Source: Chondrus crispus (taxonomy: Eukaryota > Rhodophyta > Florideophyceae > Gigartinales > Gigartinaceae). Taken from it: a stretch of 64,000 nt of DNA. Positions 20,121 through 31,145 of this stretch are shown here, piece by piece. Under the pieces are notes generated by a model. That model did no database searches and was not told where the DNA came from. It saw only the letters and a list, made by a program, of their open reading frames with translations. Position numbers and translations under genes: made by a program. Positions within the stretch are counted from its first letter, which is position 1, and each line of letters opens with the position of its first letter. Location of the stretch: assembly GCF_000350225.1 (NCBI RefSeq), contig NW_005179088.1, positions 110,628 to 174,627 on the forward strand, read 5' to 3'.

Positions 20121-23100
20121 TTTTCTCCGCTTGATGCCGCCACCGATCATCCTCCACTCCTTGTCGTATCTTACACGTGTACATAGCACTCCCACCGTAC
20201 TTAACACCGTCGTCGCTCATGTCCCCAGTAAAGACGACCACAGGTCTTGAGTCTCTCCCACAGTCTTAAAGGAGACCCTCAGGGTCGAGAAGCGAACCGG
20301 TGTCAGCTCAGCATGCCCGGTATTTTATCATAACCCTGAAAATGTCAATAAAAAACCGAGTGGTCACCGACTGCATGGATACCCAACACGCGGCTCTGCA
20401 GCGCTTGCTGATCTTGGATTTTATCCCATTTCGAATAAAAGTTGTGTTTCCAAATTAATCGTAACTCCTCACGAGCGCCCATCCTGTGCAGGCAAGTTTC
20501 GCAAATTCCCTTCCACTCCACGAAGAACAAACTCACGGCCCCCCGTGAGCCCTCTCCGCAGACTTGTTAGACGGGTACAGTAGATACTGTACATGATTGC
20601 ACTGCATGCCCTTTGTTGAAAGATCAGCTCGGCTACGTGGAATAACACCAAGCATGTGGCAGTCGAAAACCTCGATGGAAATCGTTTCTCCACTGTCAAA
20701 GTTCAGAGCCCTGCCAGGCCTTCCCATACAGACAGATGGTTGCAAAATACCGCACAAACATGATGGAGGTGCAGACCATGTTGTCGTTGACATGTGGTTT
20801 CAACCAACTGATTCCGTTCTCCTTGGGTCGCAACACCAACTGGATGGGTTATCGCTAGATACATATATAAAGTTGCTCTCGAGAGCAGTATGTAAATCAC
20901 ACGCCTGTCGACATCGACAGAGATATTATGTTCTATTAATCCAGAATCGACCTTTCTCGATAACGCGAACGAACAACCCCCACAATTTCTCTTGGTGTGT
21001 TGCATTGCACCAGTAATTTTCTGCGGTTTTGGCCCAAAGTAGGACTCAGAAGGCTCATGGATGGCTGGATCAACAGACCTTCTAGGGCATACCAGACTTC
21101 AGTGTTCAAGTCCAGCTCTCTGAGCCACTTGGGCTAGCATCTCGCTCCGTGTTCGACAGCACGGACTGTAATCAAATTTTAATGTTATCTAAGAATGAGC
21201 CGTCCGCGAAGCAAAACTTAAGCAACCTTTCAAATGCAACTGCCATTCTAACACGTTTGGAAGTAGGACAATTGCGGTGCAATGTCAGACAGACCAGAAT
21301 GGTTGTCAGAAGATGTGGTTTACACCTGCCTTCTAGACATCGCCAAAAGAAGGGCACCAGACTCCGTAGGTGGCTCGATGTTGATGTCAAAGGGAAGTTT
21401 CGACTTCCGGGGTGGTGTCAACACAGGGGGGCCCTGTGGCACAATGCTGTGCACGCAAGGTGCTACAGTATGTCTCGGCGGCACGACACTCTGAGTGGAT
21501 TGGATGTCGATTTTGTCGACGATTCATAACATGGATTGGTCTGCACGGTGTAGGATACTGTGGTGTTGAGCAGTAAGTAACTTTGCCAGAGTTCTGTGTG
21601 TCAGTGAACATGTAAGATGGGGATCCGTTGGGGATCCGCTGTGGCTCATGTGAGCAGAATGACGTGAGGCGAGTTGGGAACGAAGGAATTTGGGGGCGGG
21701 AACAGCGATGTGCCATCGATCGTCCAAATGTACCAGGCCTTCAGTGTGCCGTATCATTGGGCTACTGTGGGCCAAGAGTGGAGTTGAAAAACATAAGGCA
21801 GGTCTTGAAACGTCCCTTGTGGGACTTATTAGGTGATTCTAGGCCATGAATATCGACCTTTGCGTAGGACAGCGCGACATGTACGCAGAATAGAAGCGTA
21901 AGTGCCATACTGTAAACTCCAGAACGTGGAGTGCAGCAAAGCGGCTTTCAATCTTAATGGGGCATACCTCGCCGGCAGGCACTCCTAACTAACCCTGGCG
22001 TCAAAGGATTTGCCTTATATGATGCCAATCCCAAGCTAGAAATTAGTTTTTGTGAGAAAACGATGCATTTAATGGTATGGTGCGGCTTCTTGGATATTCA
22101 TGCCACTTGTCGGCCTGGAACGGCAATACTGTACCGCAACCCCACGTTAACTGCAACACCAGGTGGTCTCCCTAGGTGTTGCAATTATCGCGATCTGACA
22201 GTATAGACAAATAAGCTTTAGCCTTCTCTGGGAGCGGAAGATCTGGATGAACGGTACAGAAACGCGTGGCGTACACGAATTGGGGTACACACATTGGGGA
22301 CGCACATTGGGGTACGCACGTAACGGTCAAACTGTAGGCAACTCCATCCCGACATGCCGAAGATGGAAACTCGATCGACAGTGCGTTATTGAATTATACC
22401 GGTGTTGAAAGGCTTTATGGGTCTGGATGCAAAACGAGGATATTGAGAAATGGAGTCAACTTTTACCGCAGTGTGCAGTACTATGTACTGTAAATTTACA
22501 AGTAGAAAAGTTACTCTACTGGATTGCGCACACGGCGGCTTACAATTTTGAGACGTACAGCAAGGTGTGTATCCCACGGAGCGTCCCAATCACGTGGCGC
22601 GCTCCTCTCGCTCACCATCCCACCGCCCACGGGCGTCATCCAGTTACCTCGTGCAGCAGCTCCACTCTGATCAACACTGTGCACCTCAACTGTACAATAT
22701 TTGCCTCGTGGCGGATCACATTTCCCCTTGAGCGTGCACGATGTCGCCCTTTGCCGCACATGCGGCCTCCCTGGGTTTCTCCCTAAAACGTGGTCTCCTA
22801 AAATGGTCTCCAGTCCAGGCGCTGACACGAAGGTCATTCAGCAACCAATATGTACACTGTACCTCCATGCGCACACATACTGTGCAACAGATGCTATGTT
22901 GTTCTGCACCATTCTGAATGGGTTGTCCCGTTTCACGTAACCTTTCCAAAACACTTATGCACCTGTAATCCCACCAGTGCTGTTCTTTTGTAGGATACAC
23001 TTCTTTCATAGAAGGCCGTTTTTCGGCCTGTTTACTTGTTCAGTAAGCCTAGACCAGTACATGTAGTAATTTTTTGTCAGGTTGTACCAGGCCGTGCACC

Positions 23101-23301
23101 TGAGAACCTATCCACCACACCGAAGTCCTTTTCGCTCTTGCCTTCCTTACCGCGTTATTGCCCGTCTCTTTTTTGCGCCGACACATCGGCTATCCATCTT
23201 CGGTCCTTGCGTTGAAAAGGTCGCTGTTTCCGCGACTCCACGACAAACTGCGCAGACCCTGTTACCGTGCCAGCATCTCCAGCTTGCCGAAATCCTGCGA
23301 C
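20121..23301. other. Intergenic, no convincing gene
   Basis: About 3.2 kb. The first ~250 bases may include the 3' end of the copia fragment (A-rich AATAAAAAA at ~20348), with no paired LTR. Short frames at 20597-21016 and 22511-22837 have no recognisable family. TACACGTGTA, a CACGTG-centred palindrome, occurs at 20172-20181. A 6-bp GC stem with a T5 loop (AGGCCG-TTTTT-CGGCCT) lies at 23013-23029, about 270 bp upstream of the next ATG. No TATA box is evident before 23302. Confidence 0.5.
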
Positions 23302-26300
23302 ATGCGCGCACTCTATTCATTCCAGCTCTTGGCGTTGGCCTTCGTCCTCGGCCTTTGTGTCACTGACGCACAAACCATCAGACGAAGGATTGCTTTTCCC
23401 AAGTCCGGACCCGCCCCTCCTGGATACGAGAAGTACAACCCCGCTGATCTATCTCCGGGCACTGGGATCGTGAAAGGTAGTGCAAGTCTACCGGCTCCCT
23501 TTCGAAGTTTCGTGAAGAAACGCGGCGGCTTTGAGTATACTATCAACACAAAGCCGGCAGAGTATCGAGTCAAGCTTGGTTTTTTGGAATTTTCAAAATG
23601 CACGACGGGTGCAAGAGTCTTCCAAATGACCGCAAACGGCAAGTCTACGCCACCAATTGACGTTTTCGACCAGAAAGGATGCAATCAGCCTCTGTTCAGG
23701 GTTATTGGCCGTGTCCAAGCTATTGGGGGTGTCATCAAAATTGGGGCTGTGCCTGTCAATGGTTTTGCTCCATTCCTTGCAAACGTCCAAATTATCGAGA
23801 CAGGAAGCCTGACGGCCGTACCGCCTCAAGCATCACCGCGGGTAGCCAGCGTTGTTTTTTCGAATGGGGCCACTCCCCCAGGTTGGACCAAGCATGTACC
23901 TGCGAACCTCGACGGCGGCGTGCAGTTCTCTCGTTCGCGTGCAGCTTCCCTTGCCCTTCACTTCCGCAGCACTGCGGCAAAGGCCGGAGGCTTCAAGTAC
24001 GAGCGCACTGTTCCCCCTGGAACCTACCGAGTTACCCTTGGCTTCGCCGAATATTTCACCAACGCTTGTCGCGATGGGAGACGGGTGTTTAAGGCCACTG
24101 TCAACAATAAGGGCACTCGGGCTATAGACACATTCAAGGCAGTTGGGTGCAAAAAGGCCCACACCAGGTCCGTTGGCGGTGTCGTCGTGAGCGAGGACGG
24201 GAAACTAATCATCACAATGATTCCTGTCTCCGGGTTGCCTCCCTTCCTGGCCAACTTCCGCGTTGTAAGGCTTACATCTGCTCCCCCGCCACCAAGCCCC
24301 ATTCCTGGTGCATCTGAATCCTCGGTTCCTTCCATACCCGCTTCCCCAGTTCCTGATGCATCCGCGTCTTCGGCTCCCGCTGCACCGTCATCTGCCTCAC
24401 CAGTGCCTAGTGTTGCACCTCCAGGAGGTTCCCAGACAATTGTCAGGGATCTTGACGCCGCCGGTGCGACTGATAAGCTGTCCGCTGTCACTGGCCGTAC
24501 TACGGCGTTCTCTAACGTCTTCCCGATTGAGGGCACGACCCAAGACGCGAGATACTCTCGTCACAGATATGGGGCAGACTTCACGTACGTGCTTAACGTG
24601 AATCCGAACGTGGTATACAACGTCTTGCTTTCCTTCGCAGAAGCTTTCCAACCTGGGTGTAGAGATGGATTCCGAATATTTGATGTGTATGTGTACGATG
24701 GCGAGAGTGACAAGTCGACGGGGAAAACTATCCGCAATTTGGACGTTTTCAAGGAGGCTGGGTGCCGCACCGCGCTCTCGCGATCAATCAATGGAATCGG
24801 CATCGGTTCCTCAGGGAAGATCGCATTAGGCTTCAAGAGCTCTGTGAACAATGCGATGATTAGTGCTTTCCAAATTACAACGAGCGACACCGCCTTTGTG
24901 CCACCCTCACCGACACCCGACACGCCGAGCGGTCCAGCCATGGATTCCGCAGAGGTAAACGTCGGCGGACCTGGAGACATAACGTTGCCTGGCACGAGAA
25001 AAGAAGTTATATCAGATCCTGTCATGCCCACCGCGAATGTCAACGCAGAGTTTTTGAAGAGTTCAAGAGTTGGGCCCGACTTTACCTACTCTTTTAACTT
25101 AACACCTGGTGCGTATGACGTGGTTTTAGTGTTTTCCGAAAACTTCGCAAGGTTCTGCAGCGGAGCAGGGAAGCGGGTCTTCAACGTCTATGTCAATGAG
25201 ATGATCCAGTTAGAGAGCTTTGATATCTTCGAACAAGCAGGTGGTTGCCGTAAAGGTGTGGAGGTGACTCTGAAAGGCCAGACGGTAGGAGCGGTGGAAA
25301 CGAAGCCTTTTACAATCAGATTTTCCGGCATTGTGAACAAGGCTCAAATCAACTACATCATCGTCGAGAAGGCTAAAGCAGCCTGCGTACCTGCATCGAC
25401 ATCAGGAGAGCTTGCAGCTGACCACGCTGCACACTCCGTCCCTGGATCCTATCCTCCACAGCTCAACGTCAACTCGCCGCGGACGTATGTAGACAGCGAT
25501 GGAGACGGTTTTGTTCCTGTGACTATTGACGGCAGAGGAAGTCACTCTCATTTCTTTGACTCTGCCAACAACATTATTGGCAGAATCACGGACTACACAT
25601 GGAGTATCGCTGAGACAGGAGAAGTGGTCTCCCGTAAGCAGTCGTTTACGTACAGGTTTCCGCTCGGCACAACGCGCCTAAAGCTATCGGTCACAGATAA
25701 TTCCTGCACGACTGATGAGGCGGAAACTACCGTCACGGTCACTGGCGCCATCCAAGCAGGACAGTACTGCTACTTTTATGACGGTCTTGACGAGTTACCG
25801 AAAATTGGAGAGGAAGGCGCATCGCAGAACCCGGCATTTGCGGCTGTCGTCCAATCTGCGACACTAGGCTTTCCATCTTTCAGTTTCTCTGATACCCAAT
25901 TTGCAGTGAAATGCACGTTTTTCCTAGAAGTCAACACAGACGCTCCGTTGAGTGAGATTTCCGTGTCAACGTTCGGAAGTGGTATTGCGAGAGTTTACAA
26001 GGGTGAGGATATTATTCTTGATACAGCAACATCCGACACGGCAGAGACGAGTTTGGCAGTCGGTCTCACTGGCTTTGAGGTCGTCTATCTCCGCACCACG
26101 CTGTCGGCGACACCAAAGCTGCATTTCCTTGTTGATGGGGCAGCCCCCGCCGCCCCCAGGATTAGTCATGACCGGAAGATGGTAGTTCCTATTTTGACAT
26201 CGGCGACCCCTGCGGAAGGGCCAATTCGAGGTGGCACAATGGTCAAGGTGACTGGTTACGGGCTGTTCACTCCGTTCACTGTCAAGTTCGCGGGTGAGAC

Positions 26301-28038
26301 AGTCACAGTTCTCGACTCAGGTCAGTCTCCCACTCAGTTCTTCGTGAAGTCGCCGACGGTGGCAAGCGCTGGTCCTGTCGAAATTAGAACAACGTCAGGA
26401 ACGGAAGTCAGTAGCAACGCGCTAACCTTCACGTACGGTGGTGCGGAGTCATGTGATTCCATTGGATTCACTAGGACGGAGCTGAAGAAAGCGAATGGCA
26501 GTCCGTTGGACACTCTTGAGCTGCCTACTTCTGCTGCGATTGGACAAGATGGCAAGATCTACCTTGGTACTCTAGGTGGCACCGTCCAAGTGGTTGAGTA
26601 CGATGTTGATACTCTTAAGATGACATCACAATGTCACTCTAAAGCATTGAAAGACTCTAAATACACGAAGAACAGTATTCCTGCTGTCCGGGATATTCTC
26701 GGCATAACATTCGATCCTCGTGACAAGGAGATGAAACCATACGTATCGACAAGTACGATATTCTGGCATGAGCGGGAACGTGTAGATCGGAGCATCAAGG
26801 ACGTATGGTCGAATGGAGCCGTTGACCGTTTGAAGCCGGGCACTGATCCAACAGACTCGGGCGTCTGCTTGGTGTACGACAAGCGAATCGTCAGTGGCAT
26901 TCCTGTCTCCAACCATGACCACTCAGTGAACGGATTGGTGTTTACGCAGAACGGAGATTTGCTGATTACCGTTGGTGGAAACACGAACATGGGTTTGCCT
27001 GGTTACAAGCTTGGCGGATACTGGGAGTCAGAATACTCTGCGGCCGTTCTCATAGCTCGATTGTCGAAGCCCAGCTTTGATGGAGATATCAAATATCAGT
27101 TCCCTACCGAGCCGCGCAAGGCCAAGATGATTTCTGGAGATGTGGATTTGTACGCGACTGGGTTGCGTAATTCGTTCTCAATCACCATGACAGGGAAAGA
27201 GCAAATTTACGCAACGGATAATGGACCGAACTGCAGCTTTGGAGACACGTCTGCAAGTTGTAGCGATTACGACGAAGCAAGAGCCGCAGCTTGGGATCCC
27301 GACGCCGAAGTCGACTGGGAGGGCAAGGTGAGACATGGATGGGTGTCGTGTCCGTTCAGTCTGAGCAGGCCTGACAAAATTCTGCACGTAACGCCAGGCA
27401 GTTGGTATGGTCATCCCAACATCAATCGCGGCGGTGTCGAGTGTGCTTGGATAGACCCATTCGATGACCTCACAGCCGACGACAAACCGGCCCCTTCGAA
27501 GTACAAGAAAGCAATGACGACATTGCAGAGCCCCCTGACTGGAATCGGAGAGTACAGAGCGAATCACTTCTGCGGCAAGCTGCGTGGGGAGCTGATCATG
27601 TCAACGTACAAGAGCGGAAAGACGTGGAGGATGGGGGTCAATGGCGGGGCGGTGACGAGCGGCCCGGATCAGCTTTCGTCGGATGGTGGAATCACTTTCG
27701 TGGAAAATGCGCACGGAGATCTGATCTTCCCAAGGCTTAGCGAGAAGGATGTGTTTGTGCTTCGACCGGATGTGACGGCCTCTGCAGGATTGTACGTGGT
27801 GGGGGCTGTGCCGTTCAGGCATGGAAAGGGGGGAGGCACAGAAATCATTGTTGGAGGGGGTGGGTTCGGAGCTTCGACGACTGTAACTATCGGTAGCAAG
27901 ACGTGCGTGGTGACCAAGAGGTCAGCGAAGGAGATGACATGCACGGTGCCGGCCCACACCAGCGGTTTGAAATCGTTGACGGTTGTGTCGTCAGGGATCA
28001 GTGCAGAGTTGCCCGACGCAGTGTTGTACATGAAGTAG
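23302..28038 (+). CDS. Secreted multidomain malectin/PKD/IPT/beta-propeller protein
   Basis: 1578 codons without interruption. The first in-frame ATG (23302) precedes a signal peptide (hydrophobic residues 8-21, cleavage likely after ~23); upstream in-frame starts are non-ATG. Four malectin-like carbohydrate-binding domains occupy ~28-166, 182-324, 378-527 and 548-690, each with conserved FAE/FSE-type and DxF-x-x-GC motifs. A Pro/Ser linker lies at ~327-375. Next are a PKD-like domain (~715-815), a possible PA14-like region (~820-945) and an IPT/TIG fold (~963-1046, GGTMVKVTGYGLF). A six-bladed, glucose/sorbosone-dehydrogenase-like propeller spans ~1050-1490 (HSVNGLVFTQNGDLLITVGG, DLYATGLRNSFSI). 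A final IPT domain ends the protein. No membrane anchor. Probable wall- or matrix-polysaccharide-binding protein; enzymatic activity is unproven. Confidence 0.9.
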   Translation: MRALYSFQLLALAFVLGLCVTDAQTIRRRIAFPKSGPAPPGYEKYNPADLSPGTGIVKGSASLPAPFRSFVKKRGGFEYTINTKPAEYRVKLGFLEFSKCTTGARVFQMTANGKSTPPIDVFDQKGCNQPLFRVIGRVQAIGGVIKIGAVPVNGFAPFLANVQIIETGSLTAVPPQASPRVASVVFSNGATPPGWTKHVPANLDGGVQFSRSRAASLALHFRSTAAKAGGFKYERTVPPGTYRVTLGFAEYFTNACRDGRRVFKATVNNKGTRAIDTFKAVGCKKAHTRSVGGVVVSEDGKLIITMIPVSGLPPFLANFRVVRLTSAPPPPSPIPGASESSVPSIPASPVPDASASSAPAAPSSASPVPSVAPPGGSQTIVRDLDAAGATDKLSAVTGRTTAFSNVFPIEGTTQDARYSRHRYGADFTYVLNVNPNVVYNVLLSFAEAFQPGCRDGFRIFDVYVYDGESDKSTGKTIRNLDVFKEAGCRTALSRSINGIGIGSSGKIALGFKSSVNNAMISAFQITTSDTAFVPPSPTPDTPSGPAMDSAEVNVGGPGDITLPGTRKEVISDPVMPTANVNAEFLKSSRVGPDFTYSFNLTPGAYDVVLVFSENFARFCSGAGKRVFNVYVNEMIQLESFDIFEQAGGCRKGVEVTLKGQTVGAVETKPFTIRFSGIVNKAQINYIIVEKAKAACVPASTSGELAADHAAHSVPGSYPPQLNVNSPRTYVDSDGDGFVPVTIDGRGSHSHFFDSANNIIGRITDYTWSIAETGEVVSRKQSFTYRFPLGTTRLKLSVTDNSCTTDEAETTVTVTGAIQAGQYCYFYDGLDELPKIGEEGASQNPAFAAVVQSATLGFPSFSFSDTQFAVKCTFFLEVNTDAPLSEISVSTFGSGIARVYKGEDIILDTATSDTAETSLAVGLTGFEVVYLRTTLSATPKLHFLVDGAAPAAPRISHDRKMVVPILTSATPAEGPIRGGTMVKVTGYGLFTPFTVKFAGETVTVLDSGQSPTQFFVKSPTVASAGPVEIRTTSGTEVSSNALTFTYGGAESCDSIGFTRTELKKANGSPLDTLELPTSAAIGQDGKIYLGTLGGTVQVVEYDVDTLKMTSQCHSKALKDSKYTKNSIPAVRDILGITFDPRDKEMKPYVSTSTIFWHERERVDRSIKDVWSNGAVDRLKPGTDPTDSGVCLVYDKRIVSGIPVSNHDHSVNGLVFTQNGDLLITVGGNTNMGLPGYKLGGYWESEYSAAVLIARLSKPSFDGDIKYQFPTEPRKAKMISGDVDLYATGLRNSFSITMTGKEQIYATDNGPNCSFGDTSASCSDYDEARAAAWDPDAEVDWEGKVRHGWVSCPFSLSRPDKILHVTPGSWYGHPNINRGGVECAWIDPFDDLTADDKPAPSKYKKAMTTLQSPLTGIGEYRANHFCGKLRGELIMSTYKSGKTWRMGVNGGAVTSGPDQLSSDGGITFVENAHGDLIFPRLSEKDVFVLRPDVTASAGLYVVGAVPFRHGKGGGTEIIVGGGGFGASTTVTIGSKTCVVTKRSAKEMTCTVPAHTSGLKSLTVVSSGISAELPDAVLYMK

Positions 28039-28276
28039 AGGGCTTGCAGGGGAAGGAAGGAGTGACGGCATTAGTCGATGGGTCTACAGGTATAGTAGAT
28101 ATGCGCACTCACAATGGTAGTCTGTCGACGGGGATAGTTCGGCTCTTTGTCGTGCATTATTATTACATTGGATGGGGATGCTTGTGCGCCGAGCAACCTG
28201 TTGTCCCTCCCCTTGGTAAAAGGTAGTGCGCGAGATGTTTTTGTTGATTGTCGTCAGCTGCCCTCCCACTAAATTG

Positions 28277-29956
28277 TTATGGTAGTGGCCGAACTCCACA
28301 CCTGGTACCGTTGACCTCCCAGTCAAGCGACTCCACCGTCAACTGGGTTGCCCCGGGGCCGTAAGCCCGTATATGACAATCTGAGATGCCTAGGAGCCAT
28401 CTCCCTGGGTGAGAGACGAGCGTCCCCTTTGGTGTAGCGGCCAGAAGGTCCGCCTCGCACAGCAGTCTCACGGTAACCGGCCGCATCGTCACGGTCGGGT
28501 CGTTGTAGGATTTGCGACCCCTCAACGTTAAGTAGCACCCAGTTTCGTTATTCAGAGGTAGTTGGTCGGTCCCACTGCACAACGCTAGTAGTACCTCCTT
28601 CGGTGTTAGCCAACCCGGTTTGCTAATCGTTTCCGTACTAGCGCTGCCCATCGCCCTCGACACTCTTATCATCCGCGATGTAGCGTCACGGCTGTCGAGC
28701 CTCGTAGGTGCCAAAACTGCATCAGGTTCTCCCACCTGGACATACTCAGAGTCAAACCTTCCGGTAGGTGACCCTACCATATTCGCAGCAGGCACCAGAT
28801 GCACTCCCTTAGACGTACCCGCCAGCAGTAGCTGTCCTGGGCAGTGCGCAATATCACTCATATTGCCCACATCTATAATTACGCCTGGTGCAGTAGCGTC
28901 CATTAAATCAACAACCCTTGCATACAGTGGTTGTTTGTTACGCGGGTCCTTACCAACTCGAACCACTGTCCAAGGGTCGATGCCGCATGCCTCCGTGTCT
29001 CCTCTCCAACCGTAGTCACTCACAGTAGGCTGGGGTATGACCCTCCCTGTGCGCACCTTGTCGTGGCACTTAGGTACTAGAAGATTGCTCACTACCCACG
29101 GTGGCCCGTTTCCCACTCCTGTGTAATTAACGACGTCCACCCACCATAAGCTTGGGTCCCATATTACAGGTTCCAGACCACGTACAGCTAGATACTCCGG
29201 GTAAGCCGGGATGGGCACATCGAACACTATCTTTCCGTACCCGCCTCCACCGGAGCAGGCCAGCTCGACAGTCCCGATGCCTACCAGCCTCAGAACTTCC
29301 CCAACTAGCCACCTCTGCTCTGCAGCCACGGCTAGTCTATTGCGTCCTTTCTGCCCCACCCAAGGTGTATCCATCAAGTCCGAGATGTGGGTGAGCGTCG
29401 TAACGACACCTCTCCGGTGTAGCACCAGTTGACCGCCAGTATATGTTATCCAGACGCCTGGTTGGGGCGCATGAATCCTCCCATAACTGCAGTATAGGGC
29501 GTCACATGTAGACCACCACGCGTTCAAATCCACACAGGGTCTCGTCTTCTCCCCATCGTGGTCTCGCCCGCCTCCGTGCGCAGGTGTGCCGTCCTCTCTT
29601 CTGGCAGATGACTGGTCTGTCCAATACTGGACGGGTAACTTGTAACCGTTCGGCAGAACCCTGTACTGCCCGGCAGACACAGGCGTGATGCCCTCCTTCA
29701 ATTCCTGAGAGCAGCCGCTGCCGCACTCACTCCAAGGGTCGTCTGGCCTGGGCGGAGGTACTCCTCCTCTTCCGGCTAGTTTTTCGTCTGGAGGCGGTTG
29801 TCTACACTGCTCCCGATAGCTAGTGTGACTTCCTCGGTCCTCCCCGAAACCACATGAGGCCCTCGAACTCTTGCACAGACAATGCTCACGGCATCGCCCG
29901 CACTGTTCTTCACCCCCACTGTTCTTCACCCTCGTGTGATCTCTCACCGCAGCCAT
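28277..29956 (-). CDS. Orphan 559-residue ORF, Cys-rich N-terminus
   Basis: 559 codons from an ATG at 29956, uninterrupted, with no family I recognise. Residues ~18-100 are rich in Cys, Gly, Arg and Pro (CGRCREHCLCKSS, SECGSGCS), possibly metal-binding or disulfide-bonded. Residues ~100-540 are globular in character, with many Trp and Tyr (WWSTCDALYC, PGVWITYTGG, DPSLWWVDVVNYTGVG). There is no signal peptide and no evident membrane span. It converges with the malectin gene, ending ~240 bp from that gene's stop. Just upstream are a perfect GC-stem hairpin and an A/T palindrome, and a G-run at 30127. It could be a lineage-specific gene or a protein of an unrecognised mobile element. Confidence 0.55.
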   Translation of the reverse strand: MAAVRDHTRVKNSGGEEQCGRCREHCLCKSSRASCGFGEDRGSHTSYREQCRQPPPDEKLAGRGGVPPPRPDDPWSECGSGCSQELKEGITPVSAGQYRVLPNGYKLPVQYWTDQSSARREDGTPAHGGGRDHDGEKTRPCVDLNAWWSTCDALYCSYGRIHAPQPGVWITYTGGQLVLHRRGVVTTLTHISDLMDTPWVGQKGRNRLAVAAEQRWLVGEVLRLVGIGTVELACSGGGGYGKIVFDVPIPAYPEYLAVRGLEPVIWDPSLWWVDVVNYTGVGNGPPWVVSNLLVPKCHDKVRTGRVIPQPTVSDYGWRGDTEACGIDPWTVVRVGKDPRNKQPLYARVVDLMDATAPGVIIDVGNMSDIAHCPGQLLLAGTSKGVHLVPAANMVGSPTGRFDSEYVQVGEPDAVLAPTRLDSRDATSRMIRVSRAMGSASTETISKPGWLTPKEVLLALCSGTDQLPLNNETGCYLTLRGRKSYNDPTVTMRPVTVRLLCEADLLAATPKGTLVSHPGRWLLGISDCHIRAYGPGATQLTVESLDWEVNGTRCGVRPLP

Positions 29957-31145
29957 ACTTGCGCCCGCTTGGCGTCACTCGACTGTAACTGCAGTAAGGC
30001 ATGACGCTACTTGCTGTCAGCTCGTAGCACTCTCAGTACTAAGAATAGCCTGGTGTAGGGTGATTCGTGTCCTCGCTGAACGAGGTGAGCCATATACGTG
30101 ATCGAGAGTGAGTTCCTCTCCCGTGTGGGGGGGGGGCGAGCTGCCCCCGGTCACACAACTTTATGTCATCCGGTCCGAGACTGGTGGGCGCGATACCGCG
30201 CCCCCGTCGAGTGTAGATTACTAATTAATAGTTAAATCTACGATGGTGTGCATACAAAACTCTCACTTTTGGTCCGACTAGATACGTCGCCCAATGCCAG
30301 CCATCCAAGTATGGATGGCCGCGGTCCGGAGCGTTCTTATTGGACGAAATGGCTTTCGCCACCTCATGGCCAAAGGCCCTATGAAATGCCTATTTTGGCA
30401 CTCGCCGCTCAGTGCACCTGTGAGTTCAGATAGTGCCGTTCCCCTCGCTATGTCTCAGTTTTTTGGCCGCAGTGCCTTTCGCCTGTGGTAATCTTGCCAG
30501 GGTCCTTGGTCCGTTTACTCGCTGATACCCGCGCTCGCTGTGTTGGGTTATCGCGTTTCACTCTTGCCCCCCGGTCTAGTGTTTCTTGTGAACCTAAAGT
30601 AGTGGTGCCTGTACCTATAGTTGTCTTCCCGCGCGCTTAGCAGTAAACTCCTCTAGAATTTGTTCGCAGTGCCCTGTCTGAAAGTCGATCACCCATGCGC
30701 AGCTTCTTCATATTCAGAATCATGTCCCTCTTCACTGTGACTTGATAACTCGACGAGGGCCGCTCTGAGATCGTGTCTGCGTCTGCCATGCTCCGCGTGA
30801 GAGTGCTCTGCGCAAATTTGATCCTCTCAGGTGTTCAGGTCCAAAGCATTTTGCCAGGTATGCAACGTGTCACACATTATAAATTGAAATCATTTCTGCT
30901 TGGGAGATATCGGCCGCGGATCAACATCCAGCTGGCAAAGAGCTAGCCCCGCTTACCCGACCGAAATCCCTTTTGTCCCTCCCTCTTCTTCCATATTCCA
31001 CCCCCCTTCCCCTCTCAACCCCCCGCCCCCGGCCGCCAACACATCCCCCTTTTTCCCTCTCTCCTTTGTATGGCCTTCACTGTCGCGTCTACCCCTCCGA
31101 TATGCCATCGGGCTAGAGGTCGATCCTTCCTTCTCCTTCACGACC
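29957..31145. other. Intergenic region between divergent genes, with hairpins
   Basis: No convincing coding sequence; short frames at 30248-30491 are unrecognised. Structures seen: a 7-bp perfect stem GGGCGCG-ATAC-CGCGCCC at 30186-30203 and an A/T-rich imperfect palindrome GTAGATT...AAATCTAC at 30213-30241. The stretch 30960-31100 is strongly pyrimidine-rich, as expected of a transcribed 5' leader before the ATG at 31146; it is open in frame but contains no earlier ATG. Confidence 0.5.

Noticed and set aside
20703-21005. Possible copia RT relic (LYMYLAITHP on the minus strand) and a KAAFNLNG-like stretch near 21945
   Set aside because: Only isolated words resemble copia RT; frames are short and not collinear.
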